Source: Chloroflexota bacterium (GTDB lineage: Bacteria; Chloroflexota; UBA11872; VXOZ01). From it: a stretch of 64,000 nt of DNA. The notes beneath the pieces are model-generated. The model was not told where the DNA came from. It made no database searches and saw only the letters and a program-made list of their open reading frames with translations. The position numbers and the translations under genes were made by a program. The first letter of the stretch is position 1; each line of letters starts with the position of its first letter. The DNA is taken from positions 1-64,000 of the forward strand of contig JAPPLM010000007.1 of assembly GCA_028874195.1 (NCBI GenBank), in the 5' to 3' direction. Below, one piece after another: positions 8,728-18,007 of this stretch.

Positions 8728-9999
8728 ATGAACGATAGATCGGTGAGTTATTCCCGCATTGCGGTGACAGGCATCGGGGCGGTGACCCCGTTGGGAAATA
8801 GCGTGGCGGAGTCGTGGCAGAACCTCTGCGCGGGCGTTTCCGGTATTGATCACACCGCCGGCTACAATGCTGCTGACTTCCCGGTGCAAATCTCCGGTGA
8901 GGTAGGCGGGTTTGATCCGAACGTAGTCTTCAAAGGGCTGCCCCGCCGCATCTACAACGACGCGCGCCGCCAGGACCGGACGCACCAGTACGCGCTGGCC
9001 GCGGCCCTGGAAGCCCTGGCCCAGTCGGGCTTTCCGCTGCCGTTGCCGGAAGAACTGCAATTCCGTTGCGGCGTGGTCTCCGGCAACTGCCTGGGCGGCG
9101 TTACCAGCGTGGAGCAGGCCTCCCAACGAACGGGCCGGGGCGAACTCAGTTCCTTCCTGCCCAGCGAGGTGCTGCGCATTATGCCCAACGCCGCCACCGC
9201 GCTCATTGCGGCGGCGTTTCGCGCCCGCGGCCCGAACTTCACCCCCTCCGTGGCCTGCGCCACCGGCACGATTGCCATGGGCGAGGCTATGTGGATGTTG
9301 CAGACGGACCGCGCCGACGTGGTCGTGGCCTGCGGCTCCGACGGCGTGGTGGTGCCGACGGTAACGGCCGTATTCGCCGCCCGCGGCGGGCCTATGAGCC
9401 GCCGCAACGACGATCCTAAACACGCCAGCCGCCCGGCCGACGTGGACCGCGACGGATTTGTAATGGGCGAAGGCGGCGCCGCCATGATCCTGGAACGTGA
9501 AGCCGACGCCAAGGCTCGCGGCGCGCCCATCCTGGCATATCTCGTCGGCTACGGCTGCACCAACGGCACCGGCGGGCGCACCGAGCCGGACGGCGACGGC
9601 CAGGTGCAGACCATGAAGATCGCGCTGGAGATGGCAGGCATGGCGCCAACGGACGTTGACGCCATCAACCCGCACATGACCTCAACGGTGATTGGCGATC
9701 GCGTGGAGGCGGTGGCCCTGCGCGAGATGTTTGGCGATAAGCCGTTCGTCTCGGCCACGAAGTCCAGCACCGGCCACATGCTCGCGGCCGCGGGCTCGTT
9801 CGAAGCGGTCGCCTGCGTCAAGATGCTGGCAGAGCAGAAAGTGCCGGCGACCACCAACACCGAGACCATCGACCCCGACTGCGCCGGCATCAACTACGTG
9901 CTCGGCGAGACCATTGAAGCCCCCCTTGCGTTCGTGCTCTCCAACTCCTTCGGCTTCGGCGACCACAACGCGACGCTCGTCTTCCAACGCGCGGGCTGA
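8728..9999 (+). CDS. fabF: Beta-ketoacyl-ACP synthase II-like
   Basis: This is a condensing enzyme of fatty acid elongation, joining malonyl-ACP to acyl-ACP in the cytoplasm. The 423-residue protein has the thiolase fold and the Cys-His-His triad: C177 in VACATGTIA, H316 in NPHMTST and H350 in KSSTGHMLAAAG. The usual text around the first His is N-A-H-G-T-S-T, so Pro and Met replacements next to it are slightly unusual. No acpP, fabD or fabG lies beside it, so it may be a stand-alone KAS II or a KAS for a specialised acyl product. A possible promoter lies at 8628. Confidence 0.9.
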   Translation: MNDRSVSYSRIAVTGIGAVTPLGNSVAESWQNLCAGVSGIDHTAGYNAADFPVQISGEVGGFDPNVVFKGLPRRIYNDARRQDRTHQYALAAALEALAQSGFPLPLPEELQFRCGVVSGNCLGGVTSVEQASQRTGRGELSSFLPSEVLRIMPNAATALIAAAFRARGPNFTPSVACATGTIAMGEAMWMLQTDRADVVVACGSDGVVVPTVTAVFAARGGPMSRRNDDPKHASRPADVDRDGFVMGEGGAAMILEREADAKARGAPILAYLVGYGCTNGTGGRTEPDGDGQVQTMKIALEMAGMAPTDVDAINPHMTSTVIGDRVEAVALREMFGDKPFVSATKSSTGHMLAAAGSFEAVACVKMLAEQKVPATTNTETIDPDCAGINYVLGETIEAPLAFVLSNSFGFGDHNATLVFQRAG

Positions 10000-10101
10000 C
10001 TGGCTAGTCAATATCTCTTCTAATTGCAGGCCCTCCGACTCTTCATAGGCAACTGTGCCCCTTGCTTGCCACAGGAGGGGAGGGAAAGCGCATACCGCTA
10101 T

Positions 10102-10986
10102 TTAGCGCGGGTCTTGCGGGCCGATGTCGCCTTCCGCCAGCAGGCCGTAGAGTTCCGGCCGTCGGAAGCGGGGATGGAAGACGCCTTGCGAGCGGCGTTC
10201 CGCCAAGATCTGCCTATCGAGATCGGCAGTCACCATCACCTCATCATCGGCGTTGTCCGGTGAGGCCGCGACCAACTGTCCCAGCGGGTTATAGATCACC
10301 ACCATGGGATTGCCGTAGTGCGTGCTACGACCGGTGGGAGGAGGCCCGCAGGCGTTGATTGCGACAAGGAAGACCCCGTTATCGATGGCGCGGGCAGGAA
10401 AGGTGCGGCCGGCATAATCTTTCCACGCGCGGTTGCGGCTGGCGTGGTCCGGCGGTTCGCCCCAGTCCCCTACCGACCAGACGTAGGGCGCCAGAATGAC
10501 CTCTGCCCCTTGCAGCGCCACCATGCGGCTCGATTCCGGCAGCCAGTTGTCGAAGCAGATGTTCACACCGACCTTGGCGACGCCGACGTCAATCACCGGC
10601 GGAATGCCGCCGCCGCGCCAGTAGCCGACTTCAGCGGGCGGGATATGAATCTTCCGCGATTTGCCAATGTACCCCTCCGGCCCGACGATGACATAGGTGT
10701 TGTAGACGATGTCGCGGTCGTTCTCGGCAATACCAACGGCCAGCATCACGTTGTGCGCCCGCGCCAGATCGACGAGCGCCTGCGTGGAAGGCCCCGGCAC
10801 CGGCTCAGACTCTTCCCAAATGGCCCCAGTAATGGAATACCCGGTCAGGCCGAGCTCCGGAAAGCAAATGAGGTCAGGCTCTTCCGCCATGGCACGCTCG
10901 ATCCACGCGGCGTGATGGTCGAGGTTCTCCCGCGGTGACGCCGGCCGGCTGCACAATGAAACCGCTGTAACACGAAAGCTATCCAT
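10102..10986 (-). CDS. Carbon-nitrogen hydrolase (nitrilase superfamily)
   Basis: This 294-residue cytoplasmic amidase or carbamoylase-type enzyme uses a Glu-Lys-Cys triad. The Glu is in ICFPELGLTGYS, the Lys in GKSRKIHIPPAE, and the nucleophilic Cys in VNICFDNWLPES. The length and the order of motifs match N-carbamoylputrescine amidohydrolase and aliphatic amidase relatives. The substrate cannot be fixed from sequence alone, and no pathway genes flank it. It is convergent with fabF across a short gap. Confidence 0.88.
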   Translation of the reverse strand: MDSFRVTAVSLCSRPASPRENLDHHAAWIERAMAEEPDLICFPELGLTGYSITGAIWEESEPVPGPSTQALVDLARAHNVMLAVGIAENDRDIVYNTYVIVGPEGYIGKSRKIHIPPAEVGYWRGGGIPPVIDVGVAKVGVNICFDNWLPESSRMVALQGAEVILAPYVWSVGDWGEPPDHASRNRAWKDYAGRTFPARAIDNGVFLVAINACGPPPTGRSTHYGNPMVVIYNPLGQLVAASPDNADDEVMVTADLDRQILAERRSQGVFHPRFRRPELYGLLAEGDIGPQDPR

Positions 10987-11312
10987 GGACTATACCTCGC
11001 TCGTAGTCGGCCAATTGGAGTCCGACCCGTCGATTTGAGATTGATTGGAGTAAGTCTTCTCTAGCAATCAGCATGGCACACCGCTACACTCCGCGCAATC
11101 TGAGTTTCAAGTGTGCTGGGTACGAAAACGTGCTGGGTCGGTTCGGCAAAGTTGGAGCTCATCGATGGCCCACGGCGCACGCTGCCGCCTCATAAATGAG
11201 TTCATTATCCCTTACCTCGTCTACAGTGCGGATAGGCCGAGGGTTTAGGAACTGGTGACATGACTGCCTGTTTAGTTTGCCCAAGAGTAAAGACCACAAG
11301 CGCAAGACTAGG
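10987..11312. other. Gap without recognisable features
   Basis: About 326 bases lie between the amidase start and the end of the RCC1-like gene. I see no gene, repeat-family copy, strong hairpin or convincing promoter. Confidence 0.6.
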
Positions 11313-13274
11313 CTACTCGGTCGTTGGGGAAATCTGACCGAAAGCGTAACCCATCCAACATAAGGGAGACCCATCCTCGCGCAGCGCGCAGGTGTGAATG
11401 GCGCCGCTGGACACTGCCCTAAAGTTTTCTCCTGGTAGAGTTGAAATTATGTTCCTGTCCCAGCAAACGAGGGAACCATCATCGCGGAGTGCACAGGAGT
11501 GCCAAATTCCAGTCGTGATGGCTGTGAACCGCTCGCCCAGGGGCGGCGACGGTGTCCCACCTTGCTCCTCTCCACCCCAGCAGACGGCAGTGCCGTCCTC
11601 CCGCAGTGCACAGGCATGGCTGACAGAACTGCTGATTTTGGCGAAGTGCTCCCCCTCTGGCGGCGAAGTACGGCCCAATCCTTCATCCAAGCCCCAGCAG
11701 ACGGGCGTGCCATCCAGCCGTAGCCCGCATACGTATATGCGACTGCTACTAATTGCCGAGAAGCGCTCAGTCTCATTGGGAGGTAAAAGGCCACCCGAAC
11801 AGAACACAGCGCCATTTGAATGAAGGGCACAAGTAATTAGGGTGCCGCTGCTGATGTCCGTAATGTCTGTTTCGTCAAAGGGTGACGTTACACCAGTGGA
11901 CGGAGCGCGAGAGGCGTTGCTCTCCTTAGTATTCCCACCGTCAACCGGCGCTGGCCGGCCCTCAAATTCGCCCCAACAGAGCACCTTGCCGTCTTCACGC
12001 AAACCGCACGTGTGCGCGGCTCCGCTGCTTATTTTCACGAAGTGCTCGCCTTCAGGCGGCGCGGCCTGGCCTAATTCATTGTCGCCCCAACAGGCCGTGG
12101 TGCCGTCTTCACGCAAGGCACAAGTGTGAAAGTCGCCACTCGATATGGCGGCAAACCGCTCGTTTTCTGGTGGTGATGTCATGCCGAATTCGTCGCCACC
12201 CCAGCAGACTAGTGAACCATCATTGCCTATCCCACATGTATTCCAATAGCCGCTACTGATTGCCAGGAAGCGCCGTCCCTCCGGCGGCGATGATTGCCCC
12301 TCAATGTCCCTACCCCAGCAAAGAGGAGTGGCATCTTGACGTAACGCGCACGTGTGACCAAAGCCGCTGCTGATCAACGTAAAGCGCTCGCCTGCAGGAG
12401 GCGATGATTCCCCCTCAGCATCCTTACCCCAGCAGACGGCGGTCCCATCTCCGCGCAGTCCGCATGTGTGTTCAAATCCACTGCTAATGGCCACTAAGCG
12501 CTCTCCTTCTGGAGGAGATGCCTCGCCGAATTCATCTTCGCCCCAGCAGATGGCGGTACCGTCACCGCGTAGGGCGCAAAGGTGTTTCACTCCAACGCTA
12601 ATCGCCGATAGCTCCCTATTACCCTCTAGCGGGTCATTCTGTCCGATAGCAGGCCAGCACATGAGAGTGCCATTTTCCCGCAATCCGCAAGTGCCGCCAG
12701 GCCCGCTGCTTATTGCAACAAAACGCTCATCTTTGGGCGGAGACGCTTGGCCAAACGTATCTTCGCCCCAACAGACGGCGCTGCCATCCTCACGTAGTCC
12801 ACAAGAATGCGTGAATCCACTGCTAATGGTTTTGAAACGCTCACCCTTTGGTGGTGAAATCTGAGAGTGCAACAACATCTGAGGGATACCAAGAAAAATC
12901 GGTAGATTCGTGTTGCTTTCACTAGCTGCCAGAGTTATCCAGCAGACAGCCCTACCGTCCGTACGCAGCGCGCAGGTGTGTAAGTAGCCACTGCTGATTG
13001 CCGTGAAGTTAGGCGCGGGAGAAGGAACCGATGTAGGTGTCGGAGCTGCCACCTGTGTTGGCGTAGGCGTGCGATCTAGCGCCAATTCCACAGTTGGCGT
13101 AGGGGGTTGTTGCGTTGGTGTCTCCATCGGTACAAACGCAACTTGCGCGCCCTGCTGCCCTTCAGCGCATGCCGCCAGCAGCGCCGCGATCAACAGGCAG
13201 AACAGGCCAAATCCCACCCACGGGCGCGCACCCATTTGTACGTTGAAGCGTGTGCGGAATGAAAGTAGCCGCAT
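11313..13274 (-). CDS. RCC1-like repeat lipoprotein (14 repeats)
   Basis: This is a predicted surface lipoprotein. The lipobox ALLAAC follows a hydrophobic segment, then a Thr/Pro-rich spacer with TPTPT-type runs, then fourteen repeats of about 37 residues with consensus aISSG..HtCaLR.DGtavCWG, the RCC1/alpha-tubulin suppressor type. Fourteen is two times seven, so two seven-bladed propellers are plausible; a longer linker rich in Ser/Asn lies after repeat nine. Every repeat carries two conserved Cys (HTC and CW), suggesting disulphides outside the cell. The start at 13274 gives a basic n-region; ATG at 13235 and TTG at 13352 are alternatives. Base composition is more AT-rich than the flanks. 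Its ligand is unknown. Confidence 0.8.
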   Translation of the reverse strand: MRLLSFRTRFNVQMGARPWVGFGLFCLLIAALLAACAEGQQGAQVAFVPMETPTQQPPTPTVELALDRTPTPTQVAAPTPTSVPSPAPNFTAISSGYLHTCALRTDGRAVCWITLAASESNTNLPIFLGIPQMLLHSQISPPKGERFKTISSGFTHSCGLREDGSAVCWGEDTFGQASPPKDERFVAISSGPGGTCGLRENGTLMCWPAIGQNDPLEGNRELSAISVGVKHLCALRGDGTAICWGEDEFGEASPPEGERLVAISSGFEHTCGLRGDGTAVCWGKDAEGESSPPAGERFTLISSGFGHTCALRQDATPLCWGRDIEGQSSPPEGRRFLAISSGYWNTCGIGNDGSLVCWGGDEFGMTSPPENERFAAISSGDFHTCALREDGTTACWGDNELGQAAPPEGEHFVKISSGAAHTCGLREDGKVLCWGEFEGRPAPVDGGNTKESNASRAPSTGVTSPFDETDITDISSGTLITCALHSNGAVFCSGGLLPPNETERFSAISSSRIYVCGLRLDGTPVCWGLDEGLGRTSPPEGEHFAKISSSVSHACALREDGTAVCWGGEEQGGTPSPPLGERFTAITTGIWHSCALRDDGSLVCWDRNIISTLPGENFRAVSSGAIHTCALREDGSPLCWMGYAFGQISPTTE

Positions 13275-13611
13275 AACTGTCCGCTGTACCTTGTGCCGGA
13301 CCCATGAAATCACAGTATGCTCATAGTAGCGCAATTGCTGTGAGATTGACAAAAGGCGTCTCAGCCGCTCACAGCAAACACAGGGCTATAGTCAAAGAGG
13401 TTCTCAACAAAAAGCCAACAGTTTTGGTTCTTTCTATAGATTGATATGGACTTTCTCCCAGAGCATGCACTCAAAGCTGAGAGAGACTGCGACTTTGCAC
13501 ACAAGGTACAGGTGATCCTGGCTCCTTTCCGTCTACTTGCGGGATTGACGGGAAGCTGCTAGAGTATCTGACAAAATGGTCAGTATTCGCATTCTCAGAG
13601 AGGAGCATGTC
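13275..13611. promoter_or_regulatory. Divergent control region, RCC1 lipoprotein / binding protein
   Basis: The gap separates two genes that point away from each other, so it should carry both promoters. The block GGATTGACG...GTAGAGTA at about 13540-13567 and the leader GCATTCTCA-GAGAGGAGC (13590-13605) recur upstream of the second binding protein gene at 15058. The end of the block supplies the ribosome binding site AGAGGAG, seven bases before the ATG. Confidence 0.5.
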
Positions 13612-14823
13612 ATGCGACCGGTATCCTGGAAAAAGCTTATTCTACTCGCGGCACTGGCGCTGCTAGCGTCGCTCGTGATTGCCTGCGGCGGCGATGGCGC
13701 CGCGGACGCGGAAAAGGAGATGGAAGAGGCGGCAAAGCCGCCTTTCAGAATTGGCGTGATGGAGTCGCTCACCGGCCCGGGTGAGACCTATGGCAGCGTG
13801 GCCGTGCAAGCGAAGCAGATGGCCGTGGACGAGATCAACGCGGCCGGCGGCATCAACGGCCGCATGTTGGAGCTCGTGGTGGAGGACTCGAAGTGCTCCG
13901 CCCAGGACGCTATTACCGCGTATAACAAGCTCACCGACGTGGACGGGGTCAAGATCATTCTCGGTACCTCGTGCAGCGGCGCGATGCTGGGCGCGGCACC
14001 GCTGGCTGAAGCCGACGGCGTGATCATGTTCTCCGGCTTGGCAACCAACCCGGACATCGCCAACGCCGGCGACTACATCTTCCGCACTTCGATCAGCGAT
14101 GCCCTGTTGGGCGTTGACGTCGGCAACACCATGTGGGCGGACGGCGTGCGCAACCTGGCGACCATCTCCGAGACCACCGATTACGCCGAGGGTGTGCGGC
14201 GCACTTCCGTGGCGCAATTCGAGAAGCGCGGCGGCACGGTGGTGGCGGAAGAACGCTACGGTTCCGATACCACTGACTTCAGGACCCAACTCACAAAGCT
14301 GCTCGGCGAGAATCCCGACGCTTTGCTTGTTGCCGCCCAGTCTGAGTTCACCGGCGGCACCATCATCAAGCAGGTGCGCGAGTTGGGCTACGAGGGGCCG
14401 ATATACGCAGACATCGTGCCCGTCGGGTTCACGGCCCTGGAGATCGCCGGGGAAGCTGCTACCGGCACCAAGGCCATCCTGGCGGACATCTCACCCACCA
14501 ACACCAAAGGCCAGGAAGTGCTGGCCAATTTCCGGGCGCGTTACGATTACCTCACGCTGTCTTGGTATCTGGGCTCGGCCTATGACACCGTCTACATTGC
14601 CGCCGAGTGCCTGAAGCAGACTGACGACGATCAGGACGCCGACGGCATGCGCGACTGCCTGTATGCCATAACCTGGACCGGCGCCATCGGCGCAAATTAT
14701 AGCTTCGATGAAAACGGCGAGGTCGTCGGCCTGACCAACGTGGTGGTGGAAGTCCTGCCCCTAGCCGAGCGGAATGAAGATAACCATGGCTACAAGGTCT
14801 TGGGCAGCGCGCCGACCGAATAG
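13612..14823 (+). CDS. livK: Branched-chain amino acid-type ABC substrate-binding lipoprotein, copy 1
   Basis: This is a periplasmic-type binding protein (type I fold, Peripla_BP_6/LivJ family) that delivers ligand to the LivHMGF-like transporter downstream. The 403-residue product starts MRPVSWKKLILL, has the lipobox SLVIAC, then IGVMESLTGPGETYG, ILGTSCSGAMLG and DGVIMFSGLATNP typical of the family. The ATG at 13612 is preceded by AGAGGAG at the right distance and aligns with the start of copy 2; an in-frame ATG twelve codons upstream is less likely. Branched-chain amino acids are the family default, but amides, urea or aromatic acids are also bound by relatives. Confidence 0.9.
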   Translation: MRPVSWKKLILLAALALLASLVIACGGDGAADAEKEMEEAAKPPFRIGVMESLTGPGETYGSVAVQAKQMAVDEINAAGGINGRMLELVVEDSKCSAQDAITAYNKLTDVDGVKIILGTSCSGAMLGAAPLAEADGVIMFSGLATNPDIANAGDYIFRTSISDALLGVDVGNTMWADGVRNLATISETTDYAEGVRRTSVAQFEKRGGTVVAEERYGSDTTDFRTQLTKLLGENPDALLVAAQSEFTGGTIIKQVRELGYEGPIYADIVPVGFTALEIAGEAATGTKAILADISPTNTKGQEVLANFRARYDYLTLSWYLGSAYDTVYIAAECLKQTDDDQDADGMRDCLYAITWTGAIGANYSFDENGEVVGLTNVVVEVLPLAERNEDNHGYKVLGSAPTE

Positions 14824-15057
14824 GGTATAGCGGAACACCCCAGGCGGATGTTTGCGTGCGGTTGCTCATGACCGGCCCGCCAAGCCGTTCGCGCTGAGCT
14901 AGTCTAAGCGCGAACGGTTTGGCTCACATCCAATGGTTTGTCCTGCCTGTAGCAACTCTATCGTCCCTTCTTCCGCGTAATTGTCGGATTGACGCTAAGG
15001 GTGGTAGAGTAACTACCGGCATAGAGACCCCGGAGCATTCTCACCGAGAGGAGCGCA
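14824..15057. repeat. Gap between the two binding protein genes
   Basis: A perfect-ended palindrome CCGTTCGCGCTGAG...AGCGCGAACGG lies at 14885-14917, a member of the GAACGG repeat family. At 14984-15012 the upstream block GGATTGACG...GTAGAGTAA seen before copy 1 is repeated, and GAGAGGAGC precedes the ATG at 15058. Confidence 0.65.
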
Positions 15058-16263
15058 ATGCGGCCCGTATCGTGGCAACGGATCATTTGGCTCTTGGCGC
15101 CGTGGCTGCTGGTCGCGCTTGTCAGCGGCTGCGGCGTTGCCGCGGACACCGAGCAAGCTGCACCAGGCACTGAGCAGCCGCCCTTTAGGATTGGCGTGAT
15201 GGAGTCGCTCACCGGCCCTGGCGAGACGTATGGCAACGTGGCCGTGCGCGCCAAGCAGATGGCTCTGGACGAGATCAATGCCGCCGGCGGTGTGAACGGC
15301 CGCAGGCTTGAATTCGTCGTGGAGGACTCCCAGTGCAGCGCCAAGGAAGCGGTCGCCGCGTACCGCAAGCTGACCGACGTAGACGGCGTGAAGATCATCC
15401 TGGGCACCTCTTGCAGCGGCGCCATGCTCGGGGTCGCACCCCTGGCGGAGGCCGACGGCGTCATTCTGTTTTCGGGGCTGGCGAGCAACCCTGATATCGC
15501 CAACGCGGGCGACTACATCTTTCGCACCCAGATCAGCGATATCGAGGTCGGCATCGCCACCGGCAACGTGATGTGGGCGGACGGCGTGCGCACGCTGGCC
15601 ACCATTACCGAGGCCACTGACTACGCCGAGGGCGTGCGCCGCACCACGGTGGCCCAGTTCACGAAACGGGGCGGACAGGTGGTGGCCCAGGAGTCGTACG
15701 CCTCCGACGTAACCGACTTTCGCACCCAACTGAGCAAACTGTTCGACGCCGAGCCGGACGCGCTCCATCTGGCCCCGCAGTCCGAGTTTGCCGCCGGGGT
15801 CATCATCAAGCAGGCGCGGGAGTTGGGCTACCAAGGCCCCATCTACGCCGAGACGATCTCCGTGGGCACGACGGCCCTAGAGATTGCCGGCGACAGCGCC
15901 ACCGGCATGAAAGCGATCACGGCGGACCTGCACCCCGACAACGCGAAAGCCCAGGAGGTCCTGGCCAACTTCCGTGAGCGCTATGACTACGTCACGCTGC
16001 CATGGCATCTCGGTTCGGCCTATGACAACGTATACATTGCCGCCGAGTGCCTTAGACGGACCGGCGACGATCAGGATGCCGATGGCTTCCGCGACTGCAT
16101 GTACGAGATCACGTGGAGCGGCGCCATCGGCGACAACTACAGTTTCGACGCTGACGGAGAGGTGGTGGGCCTATCCAGATTAGTCGTGGAGGTCCTGCCC
16201 GTTGCCGAGAGAACGGCGGAGAATCACGGCTACAAGGTGTTGGGCAACGCGCCCAGGGAGTAG
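15058..16263 (+). CDS. livK: Branched-chain amino acid-type ABC substrate-binding lipoprotein, copy 2
   Basis: This is a 401-residue tandem paralogue of the preceding gene, with near-identical blocks such as GVMESLTGPGETYGNVA, TSCSGAMLGVAPLAEADG and GYKVLGNAP. The start MRPVSWQRIIWLL and lipobox ALVSGC mark it as a lipoprotein. Differences concentrate in the middle (for example EIVGIATGNVM-type and LHLAPQSEFAAG segments), where ligand contacts are expected, so the two copies may differ in specificity while sharing one permease. The conserved upstream block suggests the duplication included the promoter and leader. Confidence 0.9.
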   Translation: MRPVSWQRIIWLLAPWLLVALVSGCGVAADTEQAAPGTEQPPFRIGVMESLTGPGETYGNVAVRAKQMALDEINAAGGVNGRRLEFVVEDSQCSAKEAVAAYRKLTDVDGVKIILGTSCSGAMLGVAPLAEADGVILFSGLASNPDIANAGDYIFRTQISDIEVGIATGNVMWADGVRTLATITEATDYAEGVRRTTVAQFTKRGGQVVAQESYASDVTDFRTQLSKLFDAEPDALHLAPQSEFAAGVIIKQARELGYQGPIYAETISVGTTALEIAGDSATGMKAITADLHPDNAKAQEVLANFRERYDYVTLPWHLGSAYDNVYIAAECLRRTGDDQDADGFRDCMYEITWSGAIGDNYSFDADGEVVGLSRLVVEVLPVAERTAENHGYKVLGNAPRE

Positions 16264-16651
16264 AGCCGTGGCAACGCCCCAAGAGGGTGGTTCGTAGGAG
16301 TTGAGGAGTTGCTTGGGGTTGAGTGCATAAGATTGCTCACGGTCAACCCCGCAAACCGCTCACTCTTCGACAAGGACTTTGCAAAGCCCTGGGCTGCGCG
16401 AAGCCCATTCGGCGCGAGCGATTTGGTTACGCTCCGTTTCGGCATCCACGTGGTAGCGTGCGTGTGTCGCGCGCGGAAGGGCCTGCGCTACCGGGGATGT
16501 GGGCACGGTGTGCGTCGCCACTATGTTTTCGGCGCGTCTTCGCGCCGCTGCGACAACATTGGCATTACGGCCTGCCTCTCGGGGATTCTGGCGCCGGCGC
16601 TCGTTGACCGGTCTGTCTGTTTGCAGTCGATTGTAGGGAACAGGAACGCGC
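16264..16651. repeat. Gap with a long GAACGG/GCGAGCG-family repeat
   Basis: A degraded long palindrome containing CTCTTCGACAAGG, GGGCTGCGCGAAGCCC and CGGCGCGAGCG lies at about 16355-16426. Nothing coding is visible in the remainder before livH. The gap separates the two binding proteins from the permease genes, so the permeases may have their own promoter. Confidence 0.6.
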
Positions 16652-18001
16652 TTGATTGCCCAACGTCCCAACCTGAACAACACCCTCGCAATCGCGTTGA
16701 CCGCGGCGGCTGCGGTGTACGTCGGTTGGAAAATCAGCCAGTCGCCGGAACAGGCCGTGCAATTCGCCTTTAACGGCCTATCGGTCGGGGCTGTCTACGC
16801 CCTGCTGGCGATCGGGTTTACCCTCGTCTATAGCACCGTATGGTTCTTCGACCTCTACTATGGCGCGGCCGCGGCAATCGGCGCATATGGCGTCTTCTAT
16901 CTGCGGTCCCAAGAGACTCTCGGCGGCTTGTACGCGGTGAACAGTATAGTCGTCAATGTGATCTTCGCCGCGGTAACCGCCGGCGTCGTGGCTTGGGCGC
17001 TTTACGAGAGCGTCTACCCCCGCTTCCGCGCGCGGGTCGATCGATCCGTCCTGTTTGGCATAGGCGGTGTGCTGGCTGCGGGTACAGGAGTCTATACGGG
17101 CTTCTTGCTCACTAACCCTAAAGACCTGCACATTAATCTCAGCCCCGTAATCGCTCTCGGCTTCGCTGTGCTTGTGACCTGGCTACTGTACCAGGCCTAT
17201 CAGGGGGTCGTTGCGGCCCGCGTCTTGCAGGGGCTTGTTGTTATTACCGGCGCGGCAGCAGCAGCCCTAGGGGTGTACTTCGCCTATCTTATCGCCAACG
17301 CTCCCGATGCGAAGCTCTACCTGAGCTGGGGCGTCTCCTGCATGCTTGCGGGAGTGGTTGGCCTTGCCTTCTATCGGGGCTTATACGTGTATATGCGGGC
17401 GCGGTCGCAGTCGCCATTGATCATGCTGGTGGCATCCCTGGGCATTCTGTTGGCTATCACCGCTCTTACAAGTATTGTCTTCGAGAGCACCCCGCGCCCG
17501 CTGCCGGAGGCGCTCGGAAACGATCCTTGGACCTTTGCCGGGGCAACCATCAAAGGCTTCAACGTCTTTACCGTCGGCGTGGCGCTGGTGGGCTTCCTAT
17601 TCTTGTTGTATCTGCTCAAATTCACGTCGTTCGGCAAGTCAGTGCGGGCAATCGGCGATGATGAAGAGGTCTCCAAAGTGGTGGGCATCAACACCACCAC
17701 CGTAATCGCCGTCGTTTTCTTCATCGGCGCAGTCTACGCCGCCATGGCGGGACTCTTGAGCGGCCACGATACGGCCATTCAGCCCAGGATGGGTCTCTTG
17801 CTTCTGCTGAAAGGCTGGATCGCCTCCGTAGTCGGTGGGATTGGCAACCTGTACGGCGCCATCGTTGGCGGATTCGTACTGGGCATGATCGAACAGTTCG
17901 GTATCTGGGACCTGGCGGGTGAATGGCGCGACGTCATCTCGTTCGTGCTTCTCATACTTTTCTTATCGTTTTGGCCGAAAGGCCTCTTGCCGAGGAAGTA
18001 G
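16652..18001 (+). CDS. livH: ABC transporter permease, LivH family, enlarged
   Basis: This is an inner-membrane permease of the branched-chain amino acid transport family (BPD_transp_2). Family signatures are NGLSVGAVYALLAIGFTLVYS near the N-terminus, GKSVRAIGDDEEVSKVVGI (the ATPase-contacting EAA-like loop) and GGIGNLYGAIVGGFVLGMIE near the end. At 449 residues it is about 150 longer than usual; the extra length is a block of hydrophobic segments at about residues 85-240. The normally conserved INFAHG-like stretch reads FFDLYYGAAAAIGAYG. The TTG start at 16652 follows an AGGGAACAGG sequence and is the best available. livM starts six bases after the stop. Confidence 0.88.
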   Translation: MIAQRPNLNNTLAIALTAAAAVYVGWKISQSPEQAVQFAFNGLSVGAVYALLAIGFTLVYSTVWFFDLYYGAAAAIGAYGVFYLRSQETLGGLYAVNSIVVNVIFAAVTAGVVAWALYESVYPRFRARVDRSVLFGIGGVLAAGTGVYTGFLLTNPKDLHINLSPVIALGFAVLVTWLLYQAYQGVVAARVLQGLVVITGAAAAALGVYFAYLIANAPDAKLYLSWGVSCMLAGVVGLAFYRGLYVYMRARSQSPLIMLVASLGILLAITALTSIVFESTPRPLPEALGNDPWTFAGATIKGFNVFTVGVALVGFLFLLYLLKFTSFGKSVRAIGDDEEVSKVVGINTTTVIAVVFFIGAVYAAMAGLLSGHDTAIQPRMGLLLLLKGWIASVVGGIGNLYGAIVGGFVLGMIEQFGIWDLAGEWRDVISFVLLILFLSFWPKGLLPRK

Positions 18002-18007
18002 CGGCAC

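Noticed and set aside
9998-10011. TGACTGGCTAGTCA palindrome at the end of fabF as a terminator
   Set aside because: The stem is only five bases and no T-tract follows.
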